64,000 bases of DNA. Source: Mycobacterium colombiense. Lineage in GTDB: Bacteria; Actinomycetota; Actinomycetes; Mycobacteriales; Mycobacteriaceae. The stretch is taken from the NCBI RefSeq assembly GCF_001672755.1, contig NZ_LZKI01000133.1, forward strand, positions 1 to 64,000. Reading direction: 5' to 3'. The notes beneath the pieces are model-generated. The model was given only the letters and a program-made list of their open reading frames with translations. It was not told the DNA's origin and did not search any database. The translations under genes were made by a program, and so were the position numbers. The number at the start of each line of letters is the position of its first letter. Position 1 is the first letter of the stretch. Positions 19,689-29,479 of the stretch are shown one piece after another.

Positions 19689-20492
19689 ATGAGCCTTCCA
19701 AAACCTGACATTCAGACCACCGTCGTCATCACCGGCGCGTCGTCCGGCATCGGCGCCGAATTGGCCCGCGGGCTGGCCCGCCGCGGCTTCCCGCTGCTGC
19801 TGGTCGCGCGGCGCCGCGAGCGCCTCGACGAGTTGGCCAACGAGGTGGGCCAGGAGTACTCGGTCGGCGTCGAGGTGTTGCCGCTGGATCTCAGCGACGG
19901 CAAATCCCGCGCCAAGCTGGCGGGCCGGCTGCGCAGCGAACCGATCGCCGGCCTGTGCAACAGCGCCGGTTTCGGCACCAGCGGGGTGTTCCACGAGCTG
20001 CCGGTGGAGCGCGAGAGCGAAGAGGTCACCCTCAACGCGTTGGCGTTGATGGAACTCACCCACGCGACGTTGCCCGGCATGGTCGAGCGCGGCGCCGGCG
20101 CGGTGATGAACATCGCGTCGATCGCGGGATTCCAGCCGGTTCCCTTCATGGCGGTCTATTCGGCCACCAAGGCCTTCGTGCAGACGTTCTCCGAAGCGGT
20201 GCACGAGGAGCTGCACGGGACGGGGGTGTCGGTCACCTGCCTGTGCCCGGGGCCGGTGCCGACGGAGTGGGCCGAGATCGCCAACGCCGAGCGGTTCAGC
20301 ATTCCCATCGCGCAGGTGTCGCCGCGCGACGTCGCCGAGGCGGCCATCGGCGGCATGCTGGCCGGCCGGCGCACGGTGGTGCCCGGCGTGGTGCCCAAGG
20401 TGGTCAGCACCGGCGGGCGGTTCGTGCCGCGCAGCCTGCTGTTGCCCGGCATCCGGATCGGCAACCGATTCCGCGGCGGGCCCAAGAACTGA
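19689..20492 (+). CDS. Short-chain dehydrogenase/reductase, ketoacyl-reductase type (Rv1544-like)
   Basis: 267 residues, the same length as Rv1544 from memory. TGASSGIG at residues 15-22, NSAGFG where most SDRs have NNAG, catalytic Ser in NIASIAGFQP, and YSATK. The C-terminus (VVSTGGRFVPRSLLLPGIRI) is hydrophobic and basic and may sit at the membrane. ATG 19689 lies 4 bp after the previous stop codon, so this and the preceding SDR are one operon. The likely role is NADPH-dependent reduction of a lipid intermediate. Upstream in-frame extension into the preceding gene was rejected. Confidence 0.9.
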   Translation: MSLPKPDIQTTVVITGASSGIGAELARGLARRGFPLLLVARRRERLDELANEVGQEYSVGVEVLPLDLSDGKSRAKLAGRLRSEPIAGLCNSAGFGTSGVFHELPVERESEEVTLNALALMELTHATLPGMVERGAGAVMNIASIAGFQPVPFMAVYSATKAFVQTFSEAVHEELHGTGVSVTCLCPGPVPTEWAEIANAERFSIPIAQVSPRDVAEAAIGGMLAGRRTVVPGVVPKVVSTGGRFVPRSLLLPGIRIGNRFRGGPKN

Positions 20493-20518
20493 GGCGGGGC
20501 GCATAGGGAGAGCACCAG

Positions 20519-22771
20519 GTGCTACGGGGAGCCGCTCGACTCGCCATAATCGCGCCGCGCAGGATCGTCGCCGCGGCTTTCCTGGTCATGGTCGCGGCCG
20601 GAATTTTCGGCTTCTCCGCCCTCGACGTGTTGTCGGCGGGTGGCTATCAGGATCCGTCATCGCAGTCTTCGCGGGCTCAGCGGGTGCTCGCGGAGAAGTT
20701 TGACTATGGCGACCAACAGATGGTTTTCGAGCTGACCACCGACGCGGGCGCCCAAAGCGAGTCCGCCCGAAAGGTGGCCGAAGACATCGTCGCGCAGCTG
20801 AAAGAGTCGCCGGACGTTGCTCAAGTCAGCTCGGCGTGGACCGTTCCGCCGCCGGCCGCGGCGGGCCTGATCAGCAAGGACGGCAAGACCGGATTGATCA
20901 TCGCCGGCATTCGCGGCGGCGAGACCGGCGCCCAGAAGAACGCCGCGGCGCTGGCGAAGAAGCTCGTGCGCGATCGTGACGGCGTCACTGTGAAGGCGGG
21001 CGGCGAGGCCCTGACGTATGCGCAGATCAACAGGCAGAGCGAAAAGGACCTGTTGGTCATGGAATCCATCGCGTTTCCATTGAGCTTCGTCGTATTGGTG
21101 TGGGTGTTCGGCGGCATGCTCGCCGCGGCGATTCCGATGGCGGTAGGCGGCTTTGCCATCGTTTCCACCTTGGCGACGCTGCGAGCGATCACACTCTTCG
21201 CCGACGTCTCGATATTCGCGCTCAACCTGACGGTGGCCATGGGACTGGCGTTGGCCATCGATTACACCCTGTTGATCATCAGCCGATACCGCGACGAACT
21301 CGCCGACGGCATGCAGCGCGAGGATGCACTGGTTCGCACCATGCGCACGGCCGGGCGAACCGTGCTGTTCTCGGCGACGACCGTCGCACTGTCCATGGCC
21401 ACGATGGTGCTGTTTCCGATGTACTTCCTGAAGTCGTTCGCCTACGCGGGCGTCGCGGTGGTCGCCTTGGCGGCCGTTGCCGCGGTGGTGATCACTCCTG
21501 CCCTGATCGTGCTGCTCGGCGACCGGCTGGACTCGCTCAACGTGCGGCGGCTGATTCGCCGGGTCCGCGGGCGCCCCGAACCGGTGTCAGGCCCGATCCA
21601 GGAGACCTTCTTGTACCGCTCGACGAAAGCCGTGATGCGACGGCCGATTCTGATCGGCGTAGCGGTCATCGCGTTCCTGCTGGTGCTGGGGGCGCCTTTT
21701 CTCAGGGCGAATTGGGGCTTCTCCGACGACCGAGTGTTGCCGACATCGGCATCGGCGCGGCAGGTCGGCGACGACATGCGCTCGGATTTCGGGGTCAGCA
21801 CGGATAGGGACGTGACGGTCGTGATCCCTGACGCGTCCGGGTCGGCGCCCGGCGACATCGAGCGCTATGCCGCCCGACTCTCGCAGGTAGCCGGCGTCGT
21901 GTCAGTGTCGACGCCTGGCGGGACCTTCCAGAACGGCGCGCCGGTCGGGCCGCCTTCCGCACCCACCGGCGCGCAGGACGGCAGTGTCTTCCTCACGGTG
22001 CGCAGTGCGGCCGCGTTGTTCTCCATCGCATCGGAAAGACAGCTGGATCGTCTTGCGGCCATCGCCGGGCCTGGCGGCCGCGACGTGCAATTCACCGGCA
22101 GGGCGGGGATAAACCGCGACAGCGCGGGAGCGGTGACGTCGCGGCTGCCGCTTGTCTTGTCGATCATCGCCGTGATCACCTTCGCGCTGTTGTTCTTGTT
22201 GACCGGCAGTGTTGTGATGCCGCTGAAAGCCTTGGTGCTCAACGTCTTTTCGCTGACCGCCGCATTCGGCGCGCTGGTATGGATCTTCCAGGAAGGCCAC
22301 CTGGGTGGCCTGGGGACCACGGCCAACGGCACCCTGATGGTCCACATGCCGGTGCTGCTATTCTGCATCGCGTTCGGTCTCTCCATGGATTACGAGGTCT
22401 TCTTGGTGTCGCGGATCCGCGAGCACTGGTTGGCCTCCGACCGAACGCCAGAGGATAACGACGAGGCCGTCGCGCAAGGCTTGGCTCGCTCCGGTCGGGT
22501 TGTGACTGCGGCGGCGCTGTTGATGTCGATCTCGTTCGCCGCGTTGATAGCCGCGCGGGTGTCGTTCATGAGGATGTTCGGTCTGGGACTCACTCTGGCG
22601 GTGGTGGTCGATGCGACGCTCGTTCGTATGCTGCTGCTTCCGGCGTTCATGCGTTTGATGGGCCGCGCCAATTGGTGGGCGCCCAGACCGTTGGTCAGGC
22701 TGCACGAGCGCATCGGCATCAACGAGGAGGAAGGCGAAGTTCGGCCTCGCGCCCTCAGTCCCGAACAGTGA
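20519..22771 (+). CDS. MmpL/RND-family lipid transporter
   Basis: 750 residues, inner membrane. There are two RND repeats: TM1 near residues 14-34, a periplasmic loop to about 175, then TM2-6; a second set after about residue 380. The proton-relay Asp-Tyr pairs are seen in GLALAIDYTLLIISRYRDEL and IAFGLSMDYEVFLVSRIREH. Size and motifs resemble the MmpL3/11/13 group more than the large MmpL proteins with extended loops. GTG 20519 follows GGGAGAGCACCAG, 27 bp after the reductase gene, so it probably belongs to the same operon and exports its lipid product. M. tuberculosis has no mmpL at this place to my recollection. Confidence 0.9.
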   Translation: MLRGAARLAIIAPRRIVAAAFLVMVAAGIFGFSALDVLSAGGYQDPSSQSSRAQRVLAEKFDYGDQQMVFELTTDAGAQSESARKVAEDIVAQLKESPDVAQVSSAWTVPPPAAAGLISKDGKTGLIIAGIRGGETGAQKNAAALAKKLVRDRDGVTVKAGGEALTYAQINRQSEKDLLVMESIAFPLSFVVLVWVFGGMLAAAIPMAVGGFAIVSTLATLRAITLFADVSIFALNLTVAMGLALAIDYTLLIISRYRDELADGMQREDALVRTMRTAGRTVLFSATTVALSMATMVLFPMYFLKSFAYAGVAVVALAAVAAVVITPALIVLLGDRLDSLNVRRLIRRVRGRPEPVSGPIQETFLYRSTKAVMRRPILIGVAVIAFLLVLGAPFLRANWGFSDDRVLPTSASARQVGDDMRSDFGVSTDRDVTVVIPDASGSAPGDIERYAARLSQVAGVVSVSTPGGTFQNGAPVGPPSAPTGAQDGSVFLTVRSAAALFSIASERQLDRLAAIAGPGGRDVQFTGRAGINRDSAGAVTSRLPLVLSIIAVITFALLFLLTGSVVMPLKALVLNVFSLTAAFGALVWIFQEGHLGGLGTTANGTLMVHMPVLLFCIAFGLSMDYEVFLVSRIREHWLASDRTPEDNDEAVAQGLARSGRVVTAAALLMSISFAALIAARVSFMRMFGLGLTLAVVVDATLVRMLLLPAFMRLMGRANWWAPRPLVRLHERIGINEEEGEVRPRALSPEQ

Positions 22772-22862
22772 TTCGCGCGGTTGCGTGATTCGAGATCCGG
22801 GAGACGCGCCGTCGCCGGATCACACCCGTCACAGCCGTCTCTCCGGGGGACGGGTGGTGAAA

Positions 22863-22955
22863 TGCCCGCCTCTGAGCGACAACTGGGTCGGCGCGCCGTC
22901 TTCCGCGGTCGCGCGGTCCCCGCACCCGTCGCCCGTTGTCGCTCAGAGGCGGGCA
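22863..22955. repeat. Perfect 21-bp inverted repeat with 51-bp spacer
   Basis: The left arm 22863-22883 (begins TGCCCGCCTCTGAGCG) and right arm 22935-22955 (ends GCTCAGAGGCGGGCA) are exact reverse complements over 21 bp. The spacer is GC-rich and codes for nothing obvious. No target duplication flanks the arms. It lies after the mmpL stop and before the SRPBCC gene. It may act as a terminator hairpin, or it may be a small non-autonomous (MITE-like) element. Confidence 0.8.
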
Positions 22956-23019
22956 ACTGACCATGTGCCTCGGCGGTGAGACCGCAGTGGCGGATGTGAC
23001 GAAGCGCTAGGCTCGGGCG

Positions 23020-23451
23020 GTGGCTGCTGTGGACCTGACCGCCGACGTCCCGATGACCCCGCAGGACATGTGGGACCACGTCTCCGATCTGTCGGACCTG
23101 GGCGACTGGCTGATCCTGCACGAGGGATGGCGCAGCGAGCTGCCCGACGAGATCGCCGAGGGCACCCAGATCGTCGGCGTGGCACGGGCCAAGGGCCTGC
23201 GCAACCGGGTCACCTGGACGGTCACCACCTGGGACCCGCCGCACGAGATGGCGATGTCCGGTTCGGGCAAGGGCGGCGCCAAGTACGCCGTCACCCTCAC
23301 CGTGCGGCCCACCGGCGAGGGATCGACGCTGGGTCTGCGCCTCGAACTGGGCGGACGGGCGCTGTTCGGTCCGGTGGGCTCGGCGGCGGCCCGCGCCGTC
23401 AAAGGCGACGTCCAGAAGTCGCTGGAGAACTTCGTCGAGTTGTACGGATAA
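23020..23451 (+). CDS. SRPBCC (START-like) family protein (Rv1546-like)
   Basis: 143 residues, helix-grip fold. N-terminal [20 protein letters not shown] begins the polyketide-cyclase/dehydratase-type pattern, a central strand pair [19 protein letters not shown] follows, and a long C-terminal helix [15 protein letters not shown] closes the cavity. Such proteins bind lipids or small hydrophobic ligands. GTG 23020 is supported by TAGGCT (23008-23013) ending 6 nt upstream, giving a leaderless mRNA. Same length and position as M. tuberculosis Rv1546 (from memory). Function unknown. Confidence 0.88.
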   Translation: MAAVDLTADVPMTPQDMWDHVSDLSDLGDWLILHEGWRSELPDEIAEGTQIVGVARAKGLRNRVTWTVTTWDPPHEMAMSGSGKGGAKYAVTLTVRPTGEGSTLGLRLELGGRALFGPVGSAAARAVKGDVQKSLENFVELYG

Positions 23452-23518
23452 ACCGGTCAAGACACACGCCACGACACGCCGAACTCGTGTCGGTCCGCGG
23501 TCATAGACTGGCGTCCCT

Positions 23519-26500
23519 ATGAACCACTCGTCCTTCGTGCACCTGCATAACCACACCGAGTATTCGATGTTGGACGGTGCCGCGAAGATCGCGCCGATGC
23601 TGGCCGAGGTGGACCGGCTGCAAATGCCCGCGGTCGGCATGACCGACCACGGAAACATGTTCGGCGCCAGCGAGTTCTACAACGCGGCGACCAAGGCCGG
23701 GATCAAGCCGATCATCGGCGTCGAGGCCTACATCGCGCCGGCCTCGCGCTTCGACACCCGGCGGATCCTGTGGGGTGACCCGGGTCAGAAGTCCGACGAC
23801 GTCTCGGGCAGCGGCTCCTACACGCACATGACGATGGTGGCCGAGAACGCCGCCGGGTTGCGCAACCTGTTCAAGCTGTCCTCGCTGGCGTCGTTCGAGG
23901 GCCAGCTCGGCAAGTGGTCGCGGATGGACGCCGAGATCATCGCCGAACACGCCGAGGGCATCATCGCCACCACCGGCTGCCCGTCGGGGGAGGTGCAGAC
24001 CCGGCTGCGGCTCGGGCATGAGCGCGAGGCGCTGGAGTCGGCCGCCAAGTGGCGCGAGATCTTCGGCGCCGACAACTACTTCCTGGAGCTGATGGACCAC
24101 GGGCTGTCCATCGAGACGCGGGTCCGCGAAGGTCTGCTGGAGATCGGTCGCAAGCTGGGCATCCCGCCGCTGGCCACCAACGACTGCCACTACGTCACCC
24201 GCGACGCCGCCCACAACCACGAGGCACTGCTGTGCGTGCAGACCGGCAAGACCCTCTCGGACCCCAACCGGTTCAAGTTCGACGGCGACGGCTACTACCT
24301 GAAGTCGGCCGCCGACATGCGCCAGATCTGGGACGCCGAGGTGCCCGGTGCCTGCGACTCCACGCTGCTGATCGCGGAGCGGGTGCAGTCCTACGACGAG
24401 GTGTGGGCGCCGCGCGACCGGATGCCGATCTTCCCGGTGCCCGAGGGACACGACCAGGCGACCTGGCTGCACCACGAGGTGTTGGCCGGGCTCCAGCGCC
24501 GCTTCCCGTCCGGCGTCGGGCAGGACTACATCCAACGGGCCGAGTACGAGATCAAGGTCATCTGCGACAAGGGTTTTCCGTCCTACTTCCTGATCGTCGC
24601 CGACCTGATCAACTACGCGCGGTCGGTCGACATCCGGGTGGGGCCGGGGCGTGGCTCGGCGGCGGGCTCGCTGGTGGCCTACGCGCTGGGCATCACCAAC
24701 ATCGACCCGATCCCGCACGGTCTGCTGTTCGAGCGGTTCCTCAACCCGGAACGTCCGTCGGCGCCCGACATCGATATCGACTTCGACGACCGTCGTCGCG
24801 GCGAGATGGTGCGCTACGCCGCGGAGAAGTGGGGCTCCGACCGCGTCGCCCAGGTGATCACCTTCGGCACCATTAAAACCAAAGCGGCGCTGAAGGATTC
24901 GGCGCGCATCCACTACGGCCAGCCCGGGTTCGCGATCGCCGACCGGATCACCAAGGCGCTGCCGCCGCCGATCATGGCCAAAGACATTCCGCTGTCAGGC
25001 ATCACCGACCCGGGCCATGAGCGGTACAAGGAGGCCACCGAGGTCCGCGGCCTGATCGAAACCGACCCGGACGTGCGCACCATCTACCAGACCGCGCGCG
25101 GCCTGGAGGGCCTGATCCGCAACGCCGGCGTGCATGCGTGCGCGGTGATCATGAGCAGCGAGCCGCTGACCGAGGCCATCCCGCTGTGGAAGCGGCCCCA
25201 GGACGGCGCCATCATCACCGGCTGGGACTACCCGTCGTGTGAGGCCATCGGCCTGCTGAAGATGGACTTCCTGGGCCTGCGGAACCTGACGATCATCGGC
25301 GACGCCCTGGAGAACATCAAGAGCAACAGGGGAATCGACCTCGACCTGGAATCGGTGCCCCTGGACGACAAGCCCACCTACGAGCTGCTCGGCCGCGGCG
25401 ACACCCTGGGCGTGTTCCAGCTCGACGGCGGTCCGATGCGAGACCTGTTGCGCCGCATGCAGCCCACCGAGTTCAACGACATCGTCGCGGTGCTGGCCCT
25501 GTACCGCCCCGGCCCGATGGGGATGAACGCCCACAACGACTACGCCGACCGCAAGAACGGTCGTCAGGCGGTCAAGCCGATCCACCCGGAGCTCGAGGAG
25601 CCGCTGCGCGAGATCCTGGCCGAGACGCACGGCCTGATCGTCTACCAAGAGCAGATCATGTTCATCGCCCAGAAGGTAGCCTCCTACACGATGGGCAAAG
25701 CCGACGCGCTGCGTAAGGCGATGGGTAAGAAGAAGCTCGAGGTGCTCGAGGCCGAGTACAAGGGCTTCTACGAAGGCATGACCGCCAACGGCTTCTCCGA
25801 AAAAGCGGTGAAAGCGTTGTGGGACACCATTCTTCCGTTCGCCGGGTACGCGTTCAACAAGTCGCACGCGGCGGGCTATGGCCTGGTTTCCTATTGGACG
25901 GCCTACCTGAAGGCCAACTACCCGGCCGAGTACATGGCCGGCCTGCTGACGTCGGTCGGTGACGACAAGGACAAGGCCGCCGTCTACCTGGCCGACTGCC
26001 GCAAGCTCGGCATCACGGTGCTGCCGCCGGACGTCAACGAGTCGCTGGTGAACTTCGCCTCGGTGGGCCAAGACATCCGCTTCGGGCTGGGCGCGGTGCG
26101 CAACGTCGGCGCCAACGTGGTCGGCTCGCTGATCGGCACCCGCAACGGCAAGGGCAAGTTCACCGACTTCTCCGACTACCTCAACAAGATCGACGTCGCG
26201 GCCTGCAACAAGAAGGTCACCGAATCGTTGATCAAGGCCGGCGCCTTCGACTCGCTGGGTCACGCCCGCAAGGGCCTGTTCCTGGTGCACACCGACGCGG
26301 TCGACTCGGTGCTGGGCACCAAGAAGGCCGAGGCGATGGGGCAGTTCGACCTGTTCGGCGGCGGCAGTGACGGCAGCGTCACCGATTCTGTGTTCAACAT
26401 CAAGGTGCCCGACGACGAGTGGGAGGACAAGCACAAACTCGCCCTGGAGCGAGAAATGCTGGGCCTGTACGTGTCCGGGCACCCGCTCAACCAGGTGGCG

Positions 26501-27058
26501 CACCTGCTGACCGCGCAGGTCGACACGCAGATCCCGGCCATCCTCGACGGCGATGTGCCCAACGACGCCCAGGTGCGGGTGGGCGGCATCCTCGCCTCGG
26601 TCAACCGCCGGGTCAACAAGAACGGAATGCCTTGGGCATCGGCCCAATTGGAGGACCTCACCGGTGGCATCGAGGTGATGTTCTTCCCACAGGCGTACTC
26701 CGTGTACGGGGCCGACATCGCCGACGACGTCGTGGTGTTGATCAAGGCCAAGGTGTCGCTGCGCGACGACCGGGTCGCGCTGATCGCCAACGAGCTTGTG
26801 GTGCCAGACTTTTCCAACGCACAGCCGAACCGGCCGCTGGCGGTCAGCCTGCCGACGCGGCAGTGCACCATCGACAAGGTCACCGCGCTCAAACAGGTGC
26901 TGGCCCGCCACCCCGGCACGGCGCAGGTGCACCTGCGGCTGATCAGTGGTGACCGGATCACCACGCTGGAACTGGATGCGTCCCTGCGGGTTACGCCGTC
27001 GCCGGCGCTGATGGGGGATCTCAAGGCGCTGCTCGGCCCGGGCTGCCTGGGCGGCTGA
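23519..27058 (+). CDS. dnaE1: DNA polymerase III alpha subunit, main replicative polymerase
   Basis: 1179 residues. The N-terminal PHP domain has [17 protein letters not shown] and [17 protein letters not shown]; in mycobacterial DnaE1 this domain is the proofreading 3'-5' exonuclease. Catalytic aspartates of the C-family palm are in [10 protein letters not shown] (near residues 415-424) and MDFLGLRN. A helix-hairpin-helix/tau-binding region and an OB fold ([18 protein letters not shown]) lie near the C-terminus. ATG 23519 is 9 nt after TAGACT (23504-23509), a near-leaderless start. The coding frame is uninterrupted; no intein is present. Convergent with the metallo-beta-lactamase gene. Confidence 0.98.
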   Translation: MNHSSFVHLHNHTEYSMLDGAAKIAPMLAEVDRLQMPAVGMTDHGNMFGASEFYNAATKAGIKPIIGVEAYIAPASRFDTRRILWGDPGQKSDDVSGSGSYTHMTMVAENAAGLRNLFKLSSLASFEGQLGKWSRMDAEIIAEHAEGIIATTGCPSGEVQTRLRLGHEREALESAAKWREIFGADNYFLELMDHGLSIETRVREGLLEIGRKLGIPPLATNDCHYVTRDAAHNHEALLCVQTGKTLSDPNRFKFDGDGYYLKSAADMRQIWDAEVPGACDSTLLIAERVQSYDEVWAPRDRMPIFPVPEGHDQATWLHHEVLAGLQRRFPSGVGQDYIQRAEYEIKVICDKGFPSYFLIVADLINYARSVDIRVGPGRGSAAGSLVAYALGITNIDPIPHGLLFERFLNPERPSAPDIDIDFDDRRRGEMVRYAAEKWGSDRVAQVITFGTIKTKAALKDSARIHYGQPGFAIADRITKALPPPIMAKDIPLSGITDPGHERYKEATEVRGLIETDPDVRTIYQTARGLEGLIRNAGVHACAVIMSSEPLTEAIPLWKRPQDGAIITGWDYPSCEAIGLLKMDFLGLRNLTIIGDALENIKSNRGIDLDLESVPLDDKPTYELLGRGDTLGVFQLDGGPMRDLLRRMQPTEFNDIVAVLALYRPGPMGMNAHNDYADRKNGRQAVKPIHPELEEPLREILAETHGLIVYQEQIMFIAQKVASYTMGKADALRKAMGKKKLEVLEAEYKGFYEGMTANGFSEKAVKALWDTILPFAGYAFNKSHAAGYGLVSYWTAYLKANYPAEYMAGLLTSVGDDKDKAAVYLADCRKLGITVLPPDVNESLVNFASVGQDIRFGLGAVRNVGANVVGSLIGTRNGKGKFTDFSDYLNKIDVAACNKKVTESLIKAGAFDSLGHARKGLFLVHTDAVDSVLGTKKAEAMGQFDLFGGGSDGSVTDSVFNIKVPDDEWEDKHKLALEREMLGLYVSGHPLNQVAHLLTAQVDTQIPAILDGDVPNDAQVRVGGILASVNRRVNKNGMPWASAQLEDLTGGIEVMFFPQAYSVYGADIADDVVVLIKAKVSLRDDRVALIANELVVPDFSNAQPNRPLAVSLPTRQCTIDKVTALKQVLARHPGTAQVHLRLISGDRITTLELDASLRVTPSPALMGDLKALLGPGCLGG

Positions 27059-27068
27059 GCGCGAACGG

Positions 27069-28010
27069 CTACCCGGCCAATCGCACCGCCGCCCCGTGGT
27101 CGTGGGTCGGGATGATCGTCACCGTGTGCCGCGCCAGGTGCAGGCGGTGCAGGGTCTTGAACGTCTCCTCGCGGTCCTCGTCCACCAAATTGCCTGGATA
27201 GCTTGCCTTCTGCCGGACCATCTCGATCTGCAAATAATGCCACGCGGCGTCGCCGGCGATGAGGATCCAGCCCCGCGCGGTATGGGCGAGCACCCCGACG
27301 CTGCCCGGGGTGTGGCCGGCCAGGTCCACCAGCAGCACGGACTGGTCCCCGAAGAGGTCGTGGCTTCGGGTGAAGGTGAGCACCGGCGGCCCGTCCAGCT
27401 CGTACTGGACAACGGCCCGGTCGCGCAACGAATCCCGCACGCCGCCGACGGGCGCGACGGGCCCGGCGCCGATCCAGTCGTGTTCGCGGCGGTGCAGGTG
27501 CACGGGGAGGTCCGGCAGGTCCAGCAGACCCGACACGTGGTCCCAGTGTGCGTGGGTGGGGAGCGCGAAATCCAGCCGCGGCGCGTCGGGCAACCGGTTC
27601 AACGCGGTGCGGGTGGGGATGGTGCCGGTCGGCGGGCGAACCGCGACCCGCAACACCGCGGGCAGTTGGGCGATCGCGCGTCGCTCGACGTCGACGCAGA
27701 CCGCGGGGTCGACGATGAACGTCGCCTCCGGGTGGGTGACGAGGAACGAGGTCAGCGAGTTCTCGACGCGCGCCGGGCTGAACGCGCCCTCGACGATCGC
27801 GGCGGTCGGCACCGGGCGCGCCAGTTGGGGCAGCGCTGTCACCGTCACGGTGCGGCCGGAAGACGGCAGGCCCGCGTCGACGACGCTGCGCAGAAACCGC
27901 TCGTCGGGGCGCCTCGGGCGCACCATGCCGAGCACCAATCCCGCTGCGGCGCCGCAGCATTGGCGGAAACCGGGGGAGCGGACGGGGTCAGACACCGTTG
28001 CATGCGTCAT
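27069..28010 (-). CDS. Metallo-beta-lactamase-fold hydrolase
   Basis: 313 residues. The zinc motif HxHxDH appears as THAHWDHVSGLL, with later ligands in HTPGSVGV (His), GDAAWHYL (Asp) and PTHDHGA (His), so a di-zinc site is intact. The N-terminal 90 residues precede the fold, with a hydrophobic stretch CCGAAAGLVLGMV that may anchor or be exported. Many such proteins are lactonases or thioester hydrolases; no substrate can be named. ATG 28010 overlaps the stop of the upstream PPOX gene in an ATGA arrangement. From memory, M. tuberculosis carries PPE21 in this place. Confidence 0.85.
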   Translation of the reverse strand: MTHATVSDPVRSPGFRQCCGAAAGLVLGMVRPRRPDERFLRSVVDAGLPSSGRTVTVTALPQLARPVPTAAIVEGAFSPARVENSLTSFLVTHPEATFIVDPAVCVDVERRAIAQLPAVLRVAVRPPTGTIPTRTALNRLPDAPRLDFALPTHAHWDHVSGLLDLPDLPVHLHRREHDWIGAGPVAPVGGVRDSLRDRAVVQYELDGPPVLTFTRSHDLFGDQSVLLVDLAGHTPGSVGVLAHTARGWILIAGDAAWHYLQIEMVRQKASYPGNLVDEDREETFKTLHRLHLARHTVTIIPTHDHGAAVRLAG

Positions 28011-28453
28011 GGCAGGTCCACCCGCACGATGACGCTGTCCGGCCACACCCCGCGGTCGCGGGCGCGCCGCAACTTTTCGCGCGCGCACAGGTCTTGGTGC
28101 ACGTTGGTCACGCCGGGCACCTTGATCAGCGGGACGATGTTCCACTGCCAGCCGTAGCGCCGGTGCAGCAGACGGTTGGCGCGGGCCGCCTCGGCGCCCG
28201 ACAGCACCGTGGCGCTGCCGGTCACCGTCGTCGCGCCGGGGCGCACCCGGCCCCGGTGGTCGCAGGCCGCGAGCTCGACGTCACGGCGGGCGGCCAGCCG
28301 CTTGGTCTTCGGGCCGACCTTGGTCCGGAACAGCAGGCTGGCGTCGTCGAACGCGAACCAGATCGGAGTGTCGACGGGCGTGCCGTCGCGGCGAAACGAT
28401 CGCAGCAGGGCGTAGCGAGAACGGCTGAGTTCCGCGTGTTGGGGGATGGTCAT
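28007..28453 (-). CDS. PPOX/FDOR-class flavin or F420-binding oxidoreductase
   Basis: 148 residues with a split beta-barrel pattern: YALLRSFRRDGTPVDTPIWF, then LLFRTKVGPKTKRLAARRDV and ELAACDHRGRV, typical of the pyridoxamine-oxidase-like family that in mycobacteria often uses F420. ATG 28453 is preferred; GTG 28456 and TTG 28465 are upstream alternatives inside the promoter region. It is translationally coupled (ATGA overlap) to the downstream metallo-beta-lactamase gene and divergent from the MerR gene across a 61-bp region with an operator-like dyad, so control by that MerR protein is likely. Confidence 0.82.
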   Translation of the reverse strand: MTIPQHAELSRSRYALLRSFRRDGTPVDTPIWFAFDDASLLFRTKVGPKTKRLAARRDVELAACDHRGRVRPGATTVTGSATVLSGAEAARANRLLHRRYGWQWNIVPLIKVPGVTNVHQDLCAREKLRRARDRGVWPDSVIVRVDLP

Positions 28454-28466
28454 CACCCCAGTCAAG

Positions 28467-28488
28467 GACTTAGAGTTGGCTCGAAGTC
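28467..28488. promoter_or_regulatory. Putative MerR operator
   Basis: Dyad GACTTAGAG-N4-CTCGAAGTC (one mismatch) between the divergent PPOX and MerR genes, flanked by direct AGTCAAG repeats (28460-28466, 28485-28491). The length and symmetry fit the stretched spacer recognised by MerR proteins. Which promoter it serves cannot be decided by eye. Confidence 0.6.
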
Positions 28489-28514
28489 AAGCATCGAATT
28501 CCCGGGAGGGTGCG

Positions 28515-28916
28515 ATGGCGTCGAGCCTGACGATCGGGGAGGTGGCGCGCCAGGCCGGGGTGGCCGCGACGGCGTTGCGCTACTACGAGCAGATCGGCCT
28601 GGTGCCGCAGCCGGCACGGCTGGGCGGTCAGCGCCGCTACGACGACTCGATCCTGGCCCGCCTCGAGGTGATCGCACTGTGCAAGGCCGCCGGGTTCTCG
28701 CTGGAAGAGATCCAGCTGCTGTTCGCCGACGACGCCCCCGGGCGGCCGGCCAGCCGCGCGCTGGCCGAGGCCAAACTCGCCGAGATCGACGCCCAGATGG
28801 ACTCGCTGGCCCGCGCCCGCGCCGTCATCGAGTGGGGGATGCGCTGCACGTGCCCCTCAATTGACGCCTGTACCTGTGGCATTCATCCACCCCACGCCGG
28901 CAAGGAGCCCACATGA
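28515..28916 (+). CDS. MerR-family regulator with a four-cysteine tail
   Basis: 133 residues. The N-terminal winged helix (LTIGEVARQAGVAATALRYY then EQIGLVP, GGQRRYD) is classic MerR, followed by the dimerisation helix. The C-terminus has Cys111, Cys113, Cys119 and Cys121 (CTCPSIDACTC), a CxC-x5-CxC cluster that differs from SoxR (CxxCxC-x5-C) but could hold metal or sense thiol stress. ATG 28515 follows GGGAGG. Its stop overlaps the start of the VOC gene (ATGA). It probably controls both divergent pairs through the dyad at 28467. Confidence 0.88.
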   Translation: MASSLTIGEVARQAGVAATALRYYEQIGLVPQPARLGGQRRYDDSILARLEVIALCKAAGFSLEEIQLLFADDAPGRPASRALAEAKLAEIDAQMDSLARARAVIEWGMRCTCPSIDACTCGIHPPHAGKEPT

Positions 28917-29389
28917 CCCAGCAGCACCCCATCGCCGTGCAGAACTTCTCGCACATCTGCGTCGGCGTCTCCGACATCGAGGCGTCGCTCGCCTTCTACA
29001 CCACGGTGTTGGGCATGGACGTGGTGTTCGACGTCGAACTCGCCGGCGCCGGCCTGGATTCGGTCACCGGCGGCGCCGCCCAGCAGGGCCGCATGATCGG
29101 CGGGTTGATCGGGGCGGCGATGGTGGAGCTGTTGTCGTTGGGCGCGGTGCCCGAGTGCCCGAGCGGCCCGCACCTGGGCTACACCAACATGTCGTTTCGC
29201 GTCGACGATCTCGACGCCGCCTACGACGCCGTGACGCGCCACCACCCCGGCGTCCGGGCCGACCCGCCCGTCGACATCGGGGGCGTGCGGATGTTCTTCA
29301 TCCACGACCCCGACGGCACGCCGATCGAGCTGGTGGAACTGCCCGGCGGCGCGACAAGCACGGTGCAGCTCTGGCGCCCGGAGGCGTGA
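28913..29389 (+). CDS. VOC-family protein (glyoxalase/dioxygenase fold)
   Basis: 158 residues. The first module is FSHICVGVSDIEASLAFYTT with a His suited as metal ligand; the second contains HLGYTNMSFRVDDLDAAYDA (His) and closes with FIHDPDGTPIELVEL (Glu). A metal triad H-H-E is therefore possible, unlike the VOC protein at 5789. It is coupled to the MerR gene by a 4-bp overlap. Together with the divergent hydrolase and flavin protein it suggests a detoxification cassette; the compound is unknown. Confidence 0.85.
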   Translation: MTQQHPIAVQNFSHICVGVSDIEASLAFYTTVLGMDVVFDVELAGAGLDSVTGGAAQQGRMIGGLIGAAMVELLSLGAVPECPSGPHLGYTNMSFRVDDLDAAYDAVTRHHPGVRADPPVDIGGVRMFFIHDPDGTPIELVELPGGATSTVQLWRPEA

Positions 29390-29479
29390 ACCGGTGAAGT
29401 CACGTGATATGTTCCCTGCCCCTGTGCTCGGACGTAGGCTCACGAAGGCAGTGCTGATGCGGCGCCGAGGAGGACGGAA

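Noticed and set aside
22863..22955. Insertion sequence
   Set aside because: The 51-bp spacer cannot encode a transposase and no target duplication is seen; kept only as an inverted repeat.
23519..27058. Intein in dnaE1
   Set aside because: Length and continuous family motifs fit an uninterrupted protein of about 1180 residues.
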